From assembly GCF_008831285.2 (NCBI RefSeq), contig NC_045150.1, positions 14,057,868 to 14,121,867 on the forward strand: a DNA stretch of 64,000 bases, given 5' to 3'. Origin of the DNA: Nymphaea colorata. Taxonomy: Eukaryota; Streptophyta; Magnoliopsida; Nymphaeales; Nymphaeaceae. This document shows positions 10,745-23,285 of the stretch, piece after piece. The position numbers and the translations under genes were made by a program. How positions within the stretch are numbered: the stretch's first letter is position 1; each line of letters begins with the position of its first letter. The notes below the pieces were generated by a model. That model searched no databases. It saw nothing but the letters and a program-made list of their open reading frames with translations, and had not been told where the DNA came from.

Positions 10745-11975
10745 TTCTTCTATACTGCTTGTTCTCTATTTCCTTTTGTTTTTCCATTACTCTTTAGTTT
10801 CATTTAATACAAGCTTTCTCTCTCTCTCTCTCTCTCTCCCCTATGCGTGCCTGTGAATATATATATTTATACATATGAGATCATAAAAAAACATACCACT
10901 TCGTTAAGGGAATGAAGCCAGGCCTATTAATTTTTTTTCGTAATTAGTAGTATCTTCAAATATATTTGTTGATAAACATACATTAAGTTAGTTATTATTT
11001 GTTTTATTAATATACCATTATAATTAAAAAAGAAATGGCTCTTATAACATTAAAATTTTAATAGCAGAAAAAAACACTTCTTTTTATAAAAGTAATTTGA
11101 CTTGAACATTATTTAGATTAAATTAGTATTTATAATGAACAAATTAGGAGATTCACAATTCGTTGAAAACACTTTTTAACACAAATAAAAGAGATCTGTT
11201 GGTTTTTCTTTGTGACAGAAGTAGTGCGGGTGTGTGTGTGTGTGTGTATATATAATTTTCAATGACATTGCTATCTCTTGTATAAGGACCGCGGTGTAGG
11301 TACTGTGAATAGCATTAAAATAGGGAAGGGGAAGTTGGTCGATCAAACCAAGGCATCTTTCAGATGTGGTTTCATTAGCATATCAGTCTTCTATATGCTT
11401 TTGTGGTGATGCTGATCTGTTTTGAAGTAGATGATATTTCTGAGGGACTTCCTACATAAAAAAGGACCAAAAGTTGTGGAAACTCATTCTTCTGCTTGAA
11501 GAGTCATATTTAGCACTTGTTGAATCATAATAAAAAGATAGTCAATTGCCTCTGATGTAACAGATTTCAATTTTTCTTGTTGTCATGGTATTCATAATTC
11601 ATGTTCTTCCATATCCACCATATTGCCATCGGAACACAATCTTCCAACTTCACATAAGTATTTTGATTCAAGCCTTTTTATTCCACCTCCACGTCTGTGT
11701 CTCTGCCACCAAGTCTGGAACTGTAATATCAACGATGATAGAACTGTCATATCATGTAAACTAATGGTTCCTATTCAACAGGGTGGTTCCTCTCTTTTTT
11801 GACTTGTCTACCACCGAAAGTGAAAATGTGGTGGAAGAAAGAAACAAAGAAACAGCTCCATGCCATTTGAGTTCTCTTGCATGTATAGAGATAGAGAGAG
11901 AGAGGAACAGAGGAAGAGAATTTTAAATAGTAGTCCGCACTGGTGAGTGGGAGAGAGAGATGAGCTTACGGGTGC
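10745..11975 (+). repeat. duplicated block C, copy 2 (1.2 kb)
   Basis: Same order of landmarks as 3,605-5,345, minus about 250 bases corresponding to 4,350-4,610. Includes a CT tract (10,815-10,838), the AT-rich repeat at 10,892-11,195, a GT tract near 11,230 and a short GA tract near 11,890. It begins about 180 bases after the truncated chromovirus LTR. Confidence 0.75.
10892..11195 (+). repeat. AT-rich dispersed repeat (probable MITE), copy b
   Basis: Begins CATACCACTTCGTTAAGGG and ends near ACTTTTTAACACAAAT, like copy a at 3,795. It was probably duplicated along with block C. Confidence 0.55.
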
Positions 11976-13734
11976 CCCCAAGTAATTTTTAGGAAATAAG
12001 TAGTTTTATAGGAAATGAAACATGGATTAAACAATGCACCAACCTGTTAAGCCCAAAGAAAAAAGACACAAAAATACAATTGGCCTCATAGATGGCTCAT
12101 TTTTTGAAATTATTGGGTTGTACAAAAGGGTAAATTGATATGGTAGAAACTTTTGGTAAAATGGATTTAGGTTAAGGATTCATGACTTACCCATTGAGTG
12201 ACTTTGGCACCAGATATTTCGAAAATGAGTACTACCATGTCCAGATTCAATAGATATGTTGTTATTCCTGGCTTCCTTCAACTTTGAAGGGAAGGTCTAT
12301 GGTAAATAAAATCCAATGGCTTTTTGGTCCGCCTTTTGAAATTGTAAACAAAAGCAAGACCTAGAAATGAAATGTTTTTTTTCTTTTTTTGTCCATCCTT
12401 TCATCACTTTACTCCTTTCCCTTTCTGTTCTAGCCATCATCCAAAGCATTTGGATGATGAATTTTTGCCAACCAAACATATTTTTCAAAAATGTGGACTA
12501 GTGTGTGGGCCTCTTTAAAATAGTTTTTTTGCGGGAAGGAGGCCACAAGGGTTCTACCCATCTGATGGAGGTGACTCATAAAAATCAGTACCGCCTTTAA
12601 AAGGTGACCATAAGTCCCATAACACCTGTTGAGAACAGCTAGCAGGAATAGAGGTAGGTATAGGTTAAGTGTCGCTATACTGATGCATAATTTTTTTTGT
12701 ACGTCAATATGGTTAATGATTAAAATAACTTTAATTCACATTAAAAAAAATTATAAAGACAAAATTGAAAATAGAAAAAAGTAAAAAGACTAAGGAGAAT
12801 ATTTTTAATAAATTACCAAAATATTCTTCTCTCCTTTGATGGACACATAACTTTCTATTGTTAAGTATTGGTAATTACATAAACTTTAAAAGCATTTTAT
12901 TTTTATATTAATATTTTTGAACAAATTTTCTCATTTTTTAAAAGTTGAAAAATTTATACCTAGTGTCCTTTATCTAGAATTTTGATCTTCTGTCTGGGCT
13001 CCTAACCCCCTATGCCGAAGATGATTGAATAAAGCAGTTAAGTGGGATTGCTGCTGGCTGCCCATAGGTTTGATATGTAGACCAGCAAGCACAAAATATT
13101 GCAGAGAAAACTTTCTCTTAATGGGTTCACTCATTTACATGGAAGTCAAGGTTGGCACTTGCTTGACTTTGTGCTTCATCACATCTTGCCAAGGTCAGCT
13201 TGTTCTTTCAACATCAACTACGAGCCAAAGCTGACCAACGTCCGAAACCCGGAGCCATGTGTAGGGGCCAGCTGAATCATAAAGGCCATGGAGGCTCAAT
13301 TGTCGGTAAATGATCGCCATGAGCCAGACCCGACTAACATTCAGTCGACCTTATTTTTTGTGTTAAGACTGAACCAATTAAAAAAATAAGAACACTCTAT
13401 AGAGATCTTCCCTAGCATCGGGTGAGCAAGAGGGGTATTTCATACTATCGCTCAACAAGATGGCTGAAACCTTAGCCTTAGCTCCATTTCCCTAGAACCT
13501 ATTCTGTATCAGGTGTCCCACAATTGCAGGTTCATTCAAATTCAACAGAATCAGTTTCTATGATGGTAAATCCTAAAAAAAACGTACTTGTTTCAGCATG
13601 GGTAATAATTGTGCAAAGGTCATCTGTAGACAAAGATAATGTCTGTTACTTGTAGGGTCAGGTTAGACATCTTCCCAGATAGATAGAAAGCACAATAGAA
13701 GCATCAAACAAAGCAATGCTAGAGGGAATATATA
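11976..13734. other. spacer, no gene recognised
   Basis: AT-rich with short open frames only. The 63-codon minus frame at 12,297-12,488 and the 69-codon plus frame at 13,025-13,234 have no recognisable domain. Confidence 0.4.
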
Positions 13735-13900
13735 AATATATATATATATGTGTGTGTGTGCGTGTATTGAAATCACAGCTGTTTCTATGCTCGGATGGTC
13801 ATTTTGTGTGGTTAAAAACTGCCATAAAAGTTGTATTCCATCATTGAAACCATGGTCAAGCAATTGATCATTGCATATGCATCTTTTGCAATGCTTTTTA
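13735..13900 (+). repeat. duplicated block A, copy 2
   Basis: Begins with a TA/TG microsatellite and matches 2,740-2,865 (shared AAAAGTTGTATTCCAT and GAAACCATGGTCAA). Confidence 0.7.
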
Positions 13901-14511
13901 TCAACACCAAACAAAAAAATAACCATCCAGCCATACAGGTTCGTCTTAATTGGACACAAAGGCCAGTTCAAAGAGAAAAAAATAGGCCAACTTTTATTTG
14001 AATCCCTTGAATATTCAGAAATGATCTCGCCAATCCATCGTTAATCACCCATTTTAATCGTTAAACATGTTTAAAGTATGATGACATTCCTCTATTTTCC
14101 AGTCAACCTTCTAGAATAGATGGGTCATATTAAAGAGTCGTTTGACAGCAGGGACACTCATAAAATTTTCAAAATAAGAACAACCCCTAAGTAGGTAGAC
14201 GGAAAGCGGGATGCTTAGCAGAAGTCTAACCGAGCGCGAGTGATTTGGTGCTACATTTCTATACTCCAACTGGAGTGGAAGCACTATACTACTTGATGGA
14301 TATTTGGCCCCACTCACAGTCGTTGATGCAGCCGTGGGCTTGAGGGTAAGGGGAAAGAGGGAGCTTCTGGCTTTCACTAAGATTGTGGGGTGACCTCCTG
14401 CTCATCTAAAATTAGAGTCCTACATACGTTATGTTATTTTTTAGGAAAGGGGTCGGCACATGTTTATTTGTAAAATATTAAACTTTGCCAATTGTTATTT
14501 CATCATTCAGG
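13901..14511. other. spacer, no gene recognised
   Basis: An 88-codon minus-strand frame at 14,111-14,377 has a Ser/Leu-rich translation with no known motif. Nothing supports it as a gene. Confidence 0.35.
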
Positions 14512-14640
14512 CGAACAACCTGGTACGATTCAAATACGTTGATTCAAACCAATTTTCACAGACAAAATATAAAATAGATGAAAAGAAATCCCCAAATTAT
14601 GAATAACAGCACACAAACAATAATATATAGAAGCAAAAAA
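14512..14640 (+). repeat. duplicated block B, copy 2
   Basis: Matches 3,185-3,310. In the first set block B lies between A and C. Here it follows C and A. Confidence 0.7.
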
Positions 14641-16834
14641 GAGAAGGAGAATGATGTCAAAAGATGATTACACGCTATTATAGATAGCCTGGCCCAAGAG
14701 AATGGCCACGAACAAACAGACGGTCGACCGCTCTTTTAGGGGGTGTTTGATGATTTGGTATTTTGGTTTAAGAATGAAATGCAAGTCCAACTTCAACTCA
14801 AACATGAAACCTTTTACAGTCTTGAGAGTGGTTAAACATCACTCAATGCAAGACTTTGATAACATAAAATATTGTTAGTAGCCAAGTAATGCCAGCCAAT
14901 TACTGGCCATATTCAGATTCACCCACTTAACGGTTGAGAGAAAGATGAAGAAAAAAAAAAGTATAAACTAATACTAGATGACAAAAATACCCATTACTTT
15001 TTTCTTTAGTTTTCTCTCGTCCATTCAATATAATGAATCAAATAGTGCTTTTGAACGAGTAGAGTAACATTGAATAATCAAACTGCTTTTTTTTGCACCA
15101 ACTGAATGTACACACGTAGAAATGAATTGTTTATCATAGGAACAAAAGTTCTAGACTTTTGTCACCTATAAGTAAGGGTTTTATTTGGTCATAATTGTGT
15201 GTTTCTGGTTATTGCACGTTCAACTCTTTCCCTCCCCCCCCTTGTGGATCTAAAAGTTAGAATTTTAGAAATGAGACGTTTTGTATATCTTTCATTATCT
15301 TTTCTCTTAGTCTGACCACATTTGATCGTTTTGAGGTTTTTTTCTGTGTGAAACTGACAAGTCTTATAATAATGCCATGTTAATTCTTTTCAAATACGAG
15401 GTTGATGTTTTATTTTATTTGACTTCAAAGGTGGTGTTGCAAGGAACAATAGAGGGCATCTTAGATTATCTTGAAAGGGCAGTGCGGATACGTAAAAGTA
15501 GTTTGGCGGTATTTGCTACACTTTTTTTACACATGAGTCCTAATTTTACATTTGGTTTCTTCAGAGTTATCAAAGACTCAAAGGTGACATATTATTTGAA
15601 GTGATAATGTCGTACACATTTACATTAGTTCTCTATTCGTTTATGTATTACATATAGCTATTTATCTACGTATTTATATCTATCTTTTAATGCATGTTTA
15701 TTTATATTTTTATACACAAGCTGTCTTTCATATGCAATGGTGGTCATCCTCCATAATGTCTCTACCATCTTTTACGAGTCACTTTTCTAATAGTGTGTCT
15801 TGTAAGTAACAGCTAAGTCAAAGAGAATATCAGTGTTTTTAGTAGGTGCAGCTACAAAGCATTCTACATTTCAAGCATGCATTTGTACCATAGCTTCTGC
15901 TCATTTTGTTTTGGATATTCGTTTGTTGATTAATTCCTCTGGGTCTTTGAAAATGGGTGCAGTAGATTATGGCTAACCTATGTAATCTTATAACTCTCTC
16001 TAATGATCTATATTCAGCCATTCAATATGGTTTCAAATCTGATATTTGGTCTCTTCTCTCTCTCATTTTTTCCATGATGGCCAATATTTTGTATGATAAT
16101 TGTACTAATTTTTTTAGTATAGGTTTTGGATATGGTTTGCAAATTGCATATATGAGATGGCTGCACATCGCCCAGCATTCAAAGCTTTTGTAAGACCTAC
16201 TTTCTTTGATCCATTCCACATACTTTGTATGCATGAATATACTTATTTGGAAATCAATACAATCTACTTATTTGTTATGAATTTTATGACTTTGTACTTT
16301 TTGATATGCCACCTTATACAGAAGAACTTCAAGGCCTTCCTCCTACAACACATGGGTAAGATGATTATTTAGTCTTATTACTATGTAGCACTGGGATGGA
16401 TGTAAGAATTCCTCTTTGCCGATGTCCGTGCCCTAATTGCTGCTCATGGAGCATCCAAGATCTTTAGGGCTTATGGCCTTTATACTGTCTATTGCCTTTT
16501 TGCTATTTTTAGTAACCTTACTTGGTATACTTAAACCTTTCTCTCGATCTTATCTTGGTATATCTTCTATTGGGTTAATGTTGATTTTATTTCTAGAATG
16601 TTGTTACAGGTGGCCAATGCACTCAACAAATAGAATGTATTGGTGAAATTATAAATATAATTCTTAAGACTGATGGCACACCTATAGATATTGGAAACAG
16701 GTTACATGTCACAGTTGTAATCTAGTTACTAAGTATAGTTGTTGAAACACATAGTTGCTGTTTGAGACATGGTGCATTTGCAAAGAGCTGCCACTCTTTA
16801 ATGGAACAATATATATTCTCATGATTTGGTTTGT
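14641..16834. other. spacer with several short open frames, no gene recognised
   Basis: The plus strand holds frames of 60-75 codons at 15,377-15,604, 15,969-16,193, 16,157-16,372 and 16,437-16,646, denser than in neighbouring spacer. They might be decayed exons, but I recognise no family. A Cys-rich run near 16,410-16,445 (PLCRCPCPNCC) is not enough to assign one. Confidence 0.35.
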
Positions 16835-17340
16835 AAACTACTTTTTATAGCTGATGTATTTGCTGTCAACAATCGATTGCAATGAGGCTGCAATCCTTTT
16901 GTACAGTGAGGTTCGTTTTATGCCTATCTTCTTTTTGGTTATTTGTAGTTTCTATCTTTGTATTTGAGGTTTATGTCTCTCTTCTTTTTTGGTTTGCTCT
17001 AGCTCAGGTATCTTGTATTTTTTTATCTGTTATATTGTAATAAAAATGTTTGGGACGCCCAAACTCGTAGCAAGGACATTGCATTGCCAAGTAGGGCTGA
17101 ACATGTGTCGAGCCCAAGCTTGTCCCTCTTGAGCTCGACTCCCTTAACTTGCTTAACTCATTTATATTGTAATAAAAATGTTCACGTCAACTCCACCCCC
17201 CCCCCCCCATTTTCTCCCTCTCTCTCTCTTCACAAGGACAAATTGTCAACGCGACAAATTGAAGAGAACATGTGGTGCCATTTGTATCTTTCTAAAAGCA
17301 ATTCCATTCTCTCCCCAACCTTGCGTGGCGTATGGCCGGT
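16835..17340 (+). repeat. duplicated block D, copy 1
   Basis: Matches 40,187-40,930. Shared words include GTTTCTATCTTTGTATTTGA, CAAACTCGTAGCAA and AACATGTGGTNCCATTTGT. This copy lacks about 215 bases that the other has between the CTTAACTCATTTAT word and the poly-C tract. The poly-C run (17,190-17,203) and its CT-rich tail are also shared. Confidence 0.8.
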
Positions 17341-18468
17341 GAAAGAATGATACCCCGTCAGATCAGCTTCGAACCGAATGTATGGCATTACCCTATTCTA
17401 CATAACAGAAGTTCACATATTTAGATTTGATTTAAGATTTGAATATTAATGAAAGAAAAGTTTGTGTGAATTAAATTTTTGAATTTATAGTCCAGATCCG
17501 ATCTGATATCTAATTTTCATTTTAACATGATCCAAGTCTGAATCCATGCTTTAATTATGCAATCAAATTCGGACCATATTTTGACATGTGAAGGACTGGA
17601 CATCTTTCAAATTGTTTGTATATTAAATATACAAGGATATTTGTTTGAAATTGAACCTAAACACTTTTATTTTCCTTTCTAATTTAATCAGATATTAGAT
17701 ACATTGACATCCTTAGCTATGCCCTTAAATAAAGATTCTTTGTTCTCAGAAAACAAATAATCGAGAAGAGATTCATTGTCACTAAATACTCTTAGGGGTT
17801 GTTTAACAACATGCATGAACATTATTATGTGAGTGTTCGATGAAGGATAACACATAAATTTTAGTACTGTTTCATGAGGCCCTAATCTTTAGAGTGGATT
17901 TATTAGACACTCATATAATATCCCTGCAAACAAATGATACCTTGACAATGCACACTAAATTATTGTAAGTTCTAGAAATATTAAGGAAAATTAACTCTTT
18001 TGGAGGCTTGGATTTTTATCACCTCATGATTAATATAACTGGATGAAATGTCGGTGAGGGTTGTATCTTGACGTTCTCTGTTGATTTTCTAAGAAAACAC
18101 TCGTGGGTAGTAAACATTTATGGTTGTGGAAACCATCTTGTGAGGGTTCAGTTTATATTTTTATAAATACTGCTATTGATAAAAACATACATACATGGAA
18201 TCAAATCAATCAAGCTGGTCAATTCAGTAAAATTGGCTATTTTAACAATTCAATTGATTCAACTGTGAATCAGCAAAACATAATATAAAATTTACCTTTT
18301 TTAAAAATGATAATACCAAAAACATATATGAACAATTAAACATGAGTTCGTGACACTTATGATGAAAGGTATGAGGGGCCCTTGGGTCTTTTCTAGGTAG
18401 TGTGGTTGTTAAATTGGCCCGATGGATACCAGATTCCAATGGATCTGAATCCCAGCGACATGCAAAAA
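17341..18468. other. AT-rich spacer with decayed miniature-element sequence
   Basis: Segment 17,380-17,725 is made of GATTTGAATAT/AATCCA-like words and ends in ACATTGACATCCTTAG, which resembles the end of the miniature element at 48,739-49,170. No gene is visible. Confidence 0.4.
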
Positions 18469-19576
18469 TAACCCACCACACTTCTTTACTATTCCCTCTC
18501 CAACAAATTTGATCTTATGCATCACCAAATCTTCTTCTGTTTGGCCCTCTCTTAAAACCTCCTTCACAAACAAGTACCAACTTTGGTGGAAACTAAATTC
18601 TTGTAATTCATGCATATAAAAAGCACCCATTCCCTCTGACACATATTTCTTTCTACTGGTAATCAAAATTTTGCTCCCGATTGCACCCGCCATCAATATT
18701 CCCCCTATCTCTTCCTCCCACCATTTTACTTCCCATACATCATCTAGGACCAACAAAATTTTTTCCTTTGAGAGCTCATTCAGTAATTGTGTGCATAAGT
18801 TTGTCAAGGAACAATCAGTGTTTTCTGCAGAACCCTTGCACACTTCCCTTAGTCAAATCCTTATGGTTTGGCCTTTGTGAAACACAAACCCACCACCTGT
18901 GTTCCATGAACTGTTGTTCAACTTCATTAAATACCATGTTTGCAAGAGTCATTTTACCGATCCCTCCCTCTCCAACAATGGAGATAATAGAAGTAGCACC
19001 CTTCTCAGTGTTACTACAAAAGTCATTCGTCAAGAGCATTTCTACTAACACCTTTTTATCATTCTGCCTGCCTATGGGCAGTTGTATACCTATGTGATGG
19101 GTTGCCTCTTTGGGGTTGACATGTTCACATTAAACAGGGTACCACCCCCTTTTGGTGTTGTTTTGAGCCTATCCACCATATCCCAATCTTCCTTTATTTT
19201 ATCAAGCCTTTCATTGATTTTGATACCAAGTTTGTAACGAAAAGAAACTTTTTCTTAACAGGAAGAGAGCGCTGTGGTCAAAGACCACTTCCGTACCTGA
19301 TCCCTCTTGCTGGCCTCAATTTTGCTTCAATATCCTTCGATGATGTCCTCGGCATCATAAAGAACATCCTTGAGCTCAAATTCTAGTTTTGTGTCGCACT
19401 CCTTGCTGAAAAAGAACTCGATCAGCATCTTTGATGGCCTTTTGGAATATTTTCAGGATCATTTGGAGCTTCTTCAGATCATCTTTGGCATTCAAGATGT
19501 AGTCTTTCATCTCTTTCAACAAATTGGTTGCAGTAAAAATGGCTGTTTGCACAAGAGCATCTATTACTGCCCCCAT
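18469..19576 (-). pseudogene. CNL-1: CC-NB-ARC resistance gene fragment, truncated at the GLPL motif
   Basis: Read right to left. It starts at ATG 19,576 (MGAVIDALVQ), an Rx-type CC domain with KDDLKKLQMILKIFQKA, which is followed by a frame break near 19,395. NB-ARC follows: P-loop at about 18,940-18,975 reading SIVGEGGIGKMTLA, WWVCVSQRPN (RNBS-A region), then kinase-2 LLVLDDVW near 18,745 and KILITSRKKYV (RNBS-B). At KKCGG the similarity to CNL-2 and CNL-3 stops at about 18,469, so the rest of NB-ARC and all LRRs are missing. The P-loop has Met in place of the Thr after Lys, the residue that normally helps hold Mg-nucleotide. CNL proteins sense pathogen effectors. This one cannot be functional. 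Confidence 0.9.
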
Positions 19577-20343
19577 CTCCAGCAACCCCACTCCCAGTTT
19601 CTCGGTAGATTGAAGGGCAGAGGAAGAGAAGCAATTTTCAGAAGGTTGCGAAGAAAATAGGCAAAAAACTGCACATAAAATTCAAATTGAGCAGGTGGGT
19701 CCATTTGATCACCACCACCACCACATTATCCGCTTGGAAGTGGTAGAGCACTGAAGTAATCGAGTTACGGAAGAAATTCGGCCCTTCACGGCTCAAGAAA
19801 TTCCACCCTCAATTCTGTCAGTTGTTACTCATTGGCTTCAGTCCTTTCATGCTGTTTTGTCAATTCCTTACACTGTATTCTTCTTCTCTTCCAGACTAGC
19901 TACGTTCATATTGCTACTTCTTTTCTCTCTCCAATTCATTACATTTTCTTCATTCACTTTAACTTTAATTCCCATCAATCGTGGTGTGATCTGTTATAAT
20001 ACTAGAATACATGAGAAAAATACTCATCGACACATTTTTTATAGGTTGTGTTAAAGTAGAAATTCAATTTCTTAATTTACTTGCTCCTAAATAAATCTGG
20101 TAGAAAAATCCCCAAAGCCAAGCCTTCTACATCCCGTAGAGCTCCCCCTTTTGGATTTGCCAGATTTCTTGTTAATTTTTTATTTGATTGATTTTATAAT
20201 GTAAAAATAATTTACATATATGATCCACAATCCAAATTTATTTAGCATAAAGTTCGTATTGGACTCGGTTGCAAAAATACATATTGAATCCAACAGCCAC
20301 ATCTTAACCTTTCTCATAATGTCAAGATTCGCATAAAGTAATA

Positions 20344-20370
20344 TGAGAGAGAGAGAGAGAGAGAGAGAGA
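20344..20370. repeat. (GA)n microsatellite
   Basis: About 13 GA units inside the CNL 5'-flank. The homologous tracts in the other two flanks (46,765 and 54,250) are interrupted. Confidence 0.9.
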
Positions 20371-20561
20371 CCAGAAGATGATGGCTGAACCAACAGGACA
20401 ATTATATACATCTAAGTGCAATGTTCAAAGCATTTTTTTTCTATAACAAACTAACCTTTTAGATGTTATCTTAAGAGTATTTTAGTAGTTAATAGTTGAG
20501 ATCGCAAGTTTGAAGCCTTTGTACCCCATCCCTAATGTCATTAATACGCACACATACACAC

Positions 20562-20808
20562 CATACCACTTGGATAAGGGATAAAGCCATACCTCTCAAA
20601 TTTATATTCAAAGATATTTTAAATAAAATGTGAACCTCCTAATATGTATATAATTAATACTAAATTTATAAAAATCATGTTTCGGTTGAAGTTATTTTCA
20701 TGAAAAAATTGTTCTTTTCTACGATGTTCAAAATTTTGATGTTAAAAGAGCCATTCATTTTTAGATTGTTAAAAACATTATTGACATCCAAAATATGATT
20801 AACTTAAT
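20562..20808 (-). repeat. AT-rich dispersed repeat (probable MITE), copy c, reversed core
   Basis: Begins CATACCACTTGGATAAGGG on the plus strand, but the AT-rich core that follows matches copies a, b and f in reverse complement (for example GTGAACCTCCTAA against TTAAGAGGTTCAC at 63,090). The same end flanking both orientations is the sign of terminal inverted repeats. Confidence 0.5.
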
Positions 20809-21089
20809 ATATATATGTGTGTGTGAGATTTTTTCTTACCAAATTTAAAATCATGTCTATAAGTTTAGATTGCATAGAAAACTGGTCTGGTGGCCTCCAG
20901 CAGAATAGAAATTGATCATTTTCATGACGGTGGTTGGGAGAACAACATAGATAAAAAAGTGATAAGGCAGTTTTGTCATCCATTATTAGTTCATATATAT
21001 ATATATATATTGCACAAAGACCCAGCCATCCACCTAGGGCCCACATTCTTGTTTTTAAATAAAAAGAGAAACACTTGATGCATGCTGGA

Positions 21090-21235
21090 CTAGGCCTGGG
21101 CATCGGGCTATGCCAGCCCGACCCAACAATTTTGTGCGGACAACTACCCGGGCTTGGACCCGGCCAGCCTGCTACCCAGCCCAACTATTAACGGGTCAGG
21201 CCGGACCCGGTGCCGGGCCATGATAAGAATGCATG
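21090..21235. repeat. GC-rich hAT-like terminal or subterminal repeat
   Basis: CTAGGCCTGGGCATCGGGC followed by repeated GCCCGACCC / CCCGGCC words. Plant hAT elements often have ends and subterminal repeats of this composition. A homologous copy is at 47,583-47,700 and a short inverted match at 61,128-61,180. The element limits and 8-bp target duplication could not be determined. Confidence 0.4.
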
Positions 21236-21262
21236 AGGGCTGGCCCATTTTTGCTGCCTCCA

Positions 21263-21684
21263 TGGCATCGCTTCTGCCAGACTGCCACTTCCTCCTGCAC
21301 CTTTCCTCCACAGCTTCACGCTCCGATTGGACTGGCCAAACCCAGCATGCTCTTCAACCACCGTCCTGCCTTCCCCATCTTACGAATGTCACCTGATTCA
21401 GCCCAACGGAGAACAATCATTCACGTCGGATTCATTCCAATGGTGAACAACCATCCACAGAGAGAGAGGAGACCCATGATAGTGGAATCGATGAGTCCTC
21501 AAGCCGAGCAGTAGTAGGATGACGACAAATGGTTTGGATATGGAACAAGAGGCAACAAATTGGTGATGGCATGGTAGGCACGGCCACAAAGATAAAGACA
21601 CGAGAACATCACTTTCTTTATGATAGACAACGGTATTCATACAAACTCAAGCAAGAAAAAACAGTTGAAATGAATTTAATCCAG
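21263..21684. other. GC-richer insert between two duplicated blocks, function unknown
   Basis: The neighbouring blocks are each repeated elsewhere, but this stretch is not seen again in the window. Plus-strand frames starting at ATG 21,262 and near 21,233 are open for about 45-90 codons. They are Ser/Pro/His-rich and match no family that I know. Confidence 0.35.
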
Positions 21685-23285
21685 AGCATCCAGCAGTCAC
21701 AAAGACAGTGATAAGAGAATAATTTTATTTACTATAGACCAAACATTATCGATTACATATGTTCAGGCTCATTCCCCTTTTAATGATTATTCTCAATTTG
21801 TAGGGAAACTTTCCAAGATACATGTAAATATTTTACACGTCCAGTGGCATATGGATATGCTCCAGTGCTGAAATCTATAAAATTTTAAAAGATTCTTGAA
21901 ATCTGATTTGTGGATCAAATATTCTATAGTTATAATTAAAAAGCAAGCTGCCACCTGGGAACCTTATATGACACACCACAAAGTATGCACACAAAGGTAA
22001 CAATCTAACGGAAACTTTCTGCTGTGTAATGAAAGGCCATGAGTTTTTTGACGGCCGCATTATAAAAGAAGGTGACGACTTTTACAGCATGAGCTGTTTG
22101 TTTTGTTGGACACAATTTTACTTCTTGTGGTAGTAAGTGATAATTCTTGTAGCGTCTTTTTTTCTTTTCTGTTCAGCTAAAAGGAAAGACTTCAAAGCTC
22201 TTTTTTTTTTTCAATTGGTGAAAACTATAGAACAAAGGGCATAAAGTTCTTTTTAACCCTTACGTAGAGGGTTGCTAAGAGATCTCAAAGATGAAGCTAG
22301 GAATTTTTCGTTGTAGGAACCAAACTATTGTTTCTAAATTTTTACAGAACCAGAAATATATTTATTTTATTTTATACAGGATAAACTAAAATATCTAAAA
22401 ATTTAAAAATAAATTTTTTTATTTTTTTTAAATCCAAGAAGAAATACAGCCCCTACCAGGGCCCCCTGCCTCCAATACTCCCTCTGTCTATAATTTTGTT
22501 GGTCAGAGCCTTTGGTCCCCATGACTAAGGGTTGCTCTTTGAGAACGAAAAGTGAAAAAAAAAGAAGAAGAAAAATTTGGCATATTTTTAGAATTAAAAT
22601 TTACAAAAAAAAAATTGCCCCCACCATTTTAAGGTTGGACACATCTTATTATGGACCTGATTTTGAACTTTAGCTAGTAAAAAAGCATTGTGCCATTACT
22701 AATCAAATTTGTGTAACTTTATGTTTTATAACATATTCAGGCCCGAGTCCACTTTATGATAGGAGATCCAACCCGATTATGTCTATAATTGGGATCACAT
22801 GCTTCTTGGATCCAAATTCAGTTTTGAAAAGTATAGCCTACTTCTCAATCCAAAGTCCTCCCTGAATCCAAACCACTGACATCCATAGTTGCGCATAGGG
22901 ATGCCTATATATCTGCTTTGGATAGAAAATCTAATCGATCTGTTTCAAACAAATCGGATATGAAAAAGAGAAACATATCCTATTAAAAAGTAGGATTGAA
23001 TTCAGCTTTAGTAATTGGCTTTCAATCAGATTTTCAGATATACATAAACATCTGGTTGGATTTGGATATGGATTTGAATCAGATTTGTTATTAAGCAAAT
23101 ATCCTATATCTAATGTTCTTACATTTTGAAAATAGGTCAAATTCAGTTCAAAATTCGTATTTAGATATGAATATGAAAATTATATTCAAATCAAATTCAG
23201 TTTGTGAAATGGGATTCCAGATTTGGATTTAGATACGGCTAATGGTAAATCCAATTTGACTATGATCCATTGACATTCCTAATTG
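21685..23285 (+). repeat. duplicated block E, copy 1 (1.6 kb)
   Basis: Matches 59,172-60,765 from AGCATCCAGCAGTCACAAAG to GATCCATTGACATTCCTAAT, with high similarity. A third partial copy (47,738-48,069) is cut off by the assembly gap. The right 400 bases consist of GGATTTGAAT-like words typical of the decayed miniature elements here. No coding content is recognised. Confidence 0.85.

Larger units (their letters stand above)
19577..21262 (-). repeat. conserved CNL 5'-flank, copy 1
   Basis: Sequence upstream of CNL-1 matches the flanks of CNL-2 (45,998-47,737) and, over the first kilobase, CNL-3 (53,482-54,475). Shared landmarks include a CACCACCACCACCACATTAT tract, TACACTGTATTCTTCTTCTC, a GA tract and an AT-rich repeat. 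This shows that the CNL copies arose by genomic duplication including their promoters, not by retroposition. The DNA gives no firm TATA choice. Confidence 0.85.

Noticed and set aside
16400-16450. Cys-rich PLCRCPCPNCC run as a transposase zinc motif
   Set aside because: Too short, and the neighbouring frames contain stops and no other transposase signature.
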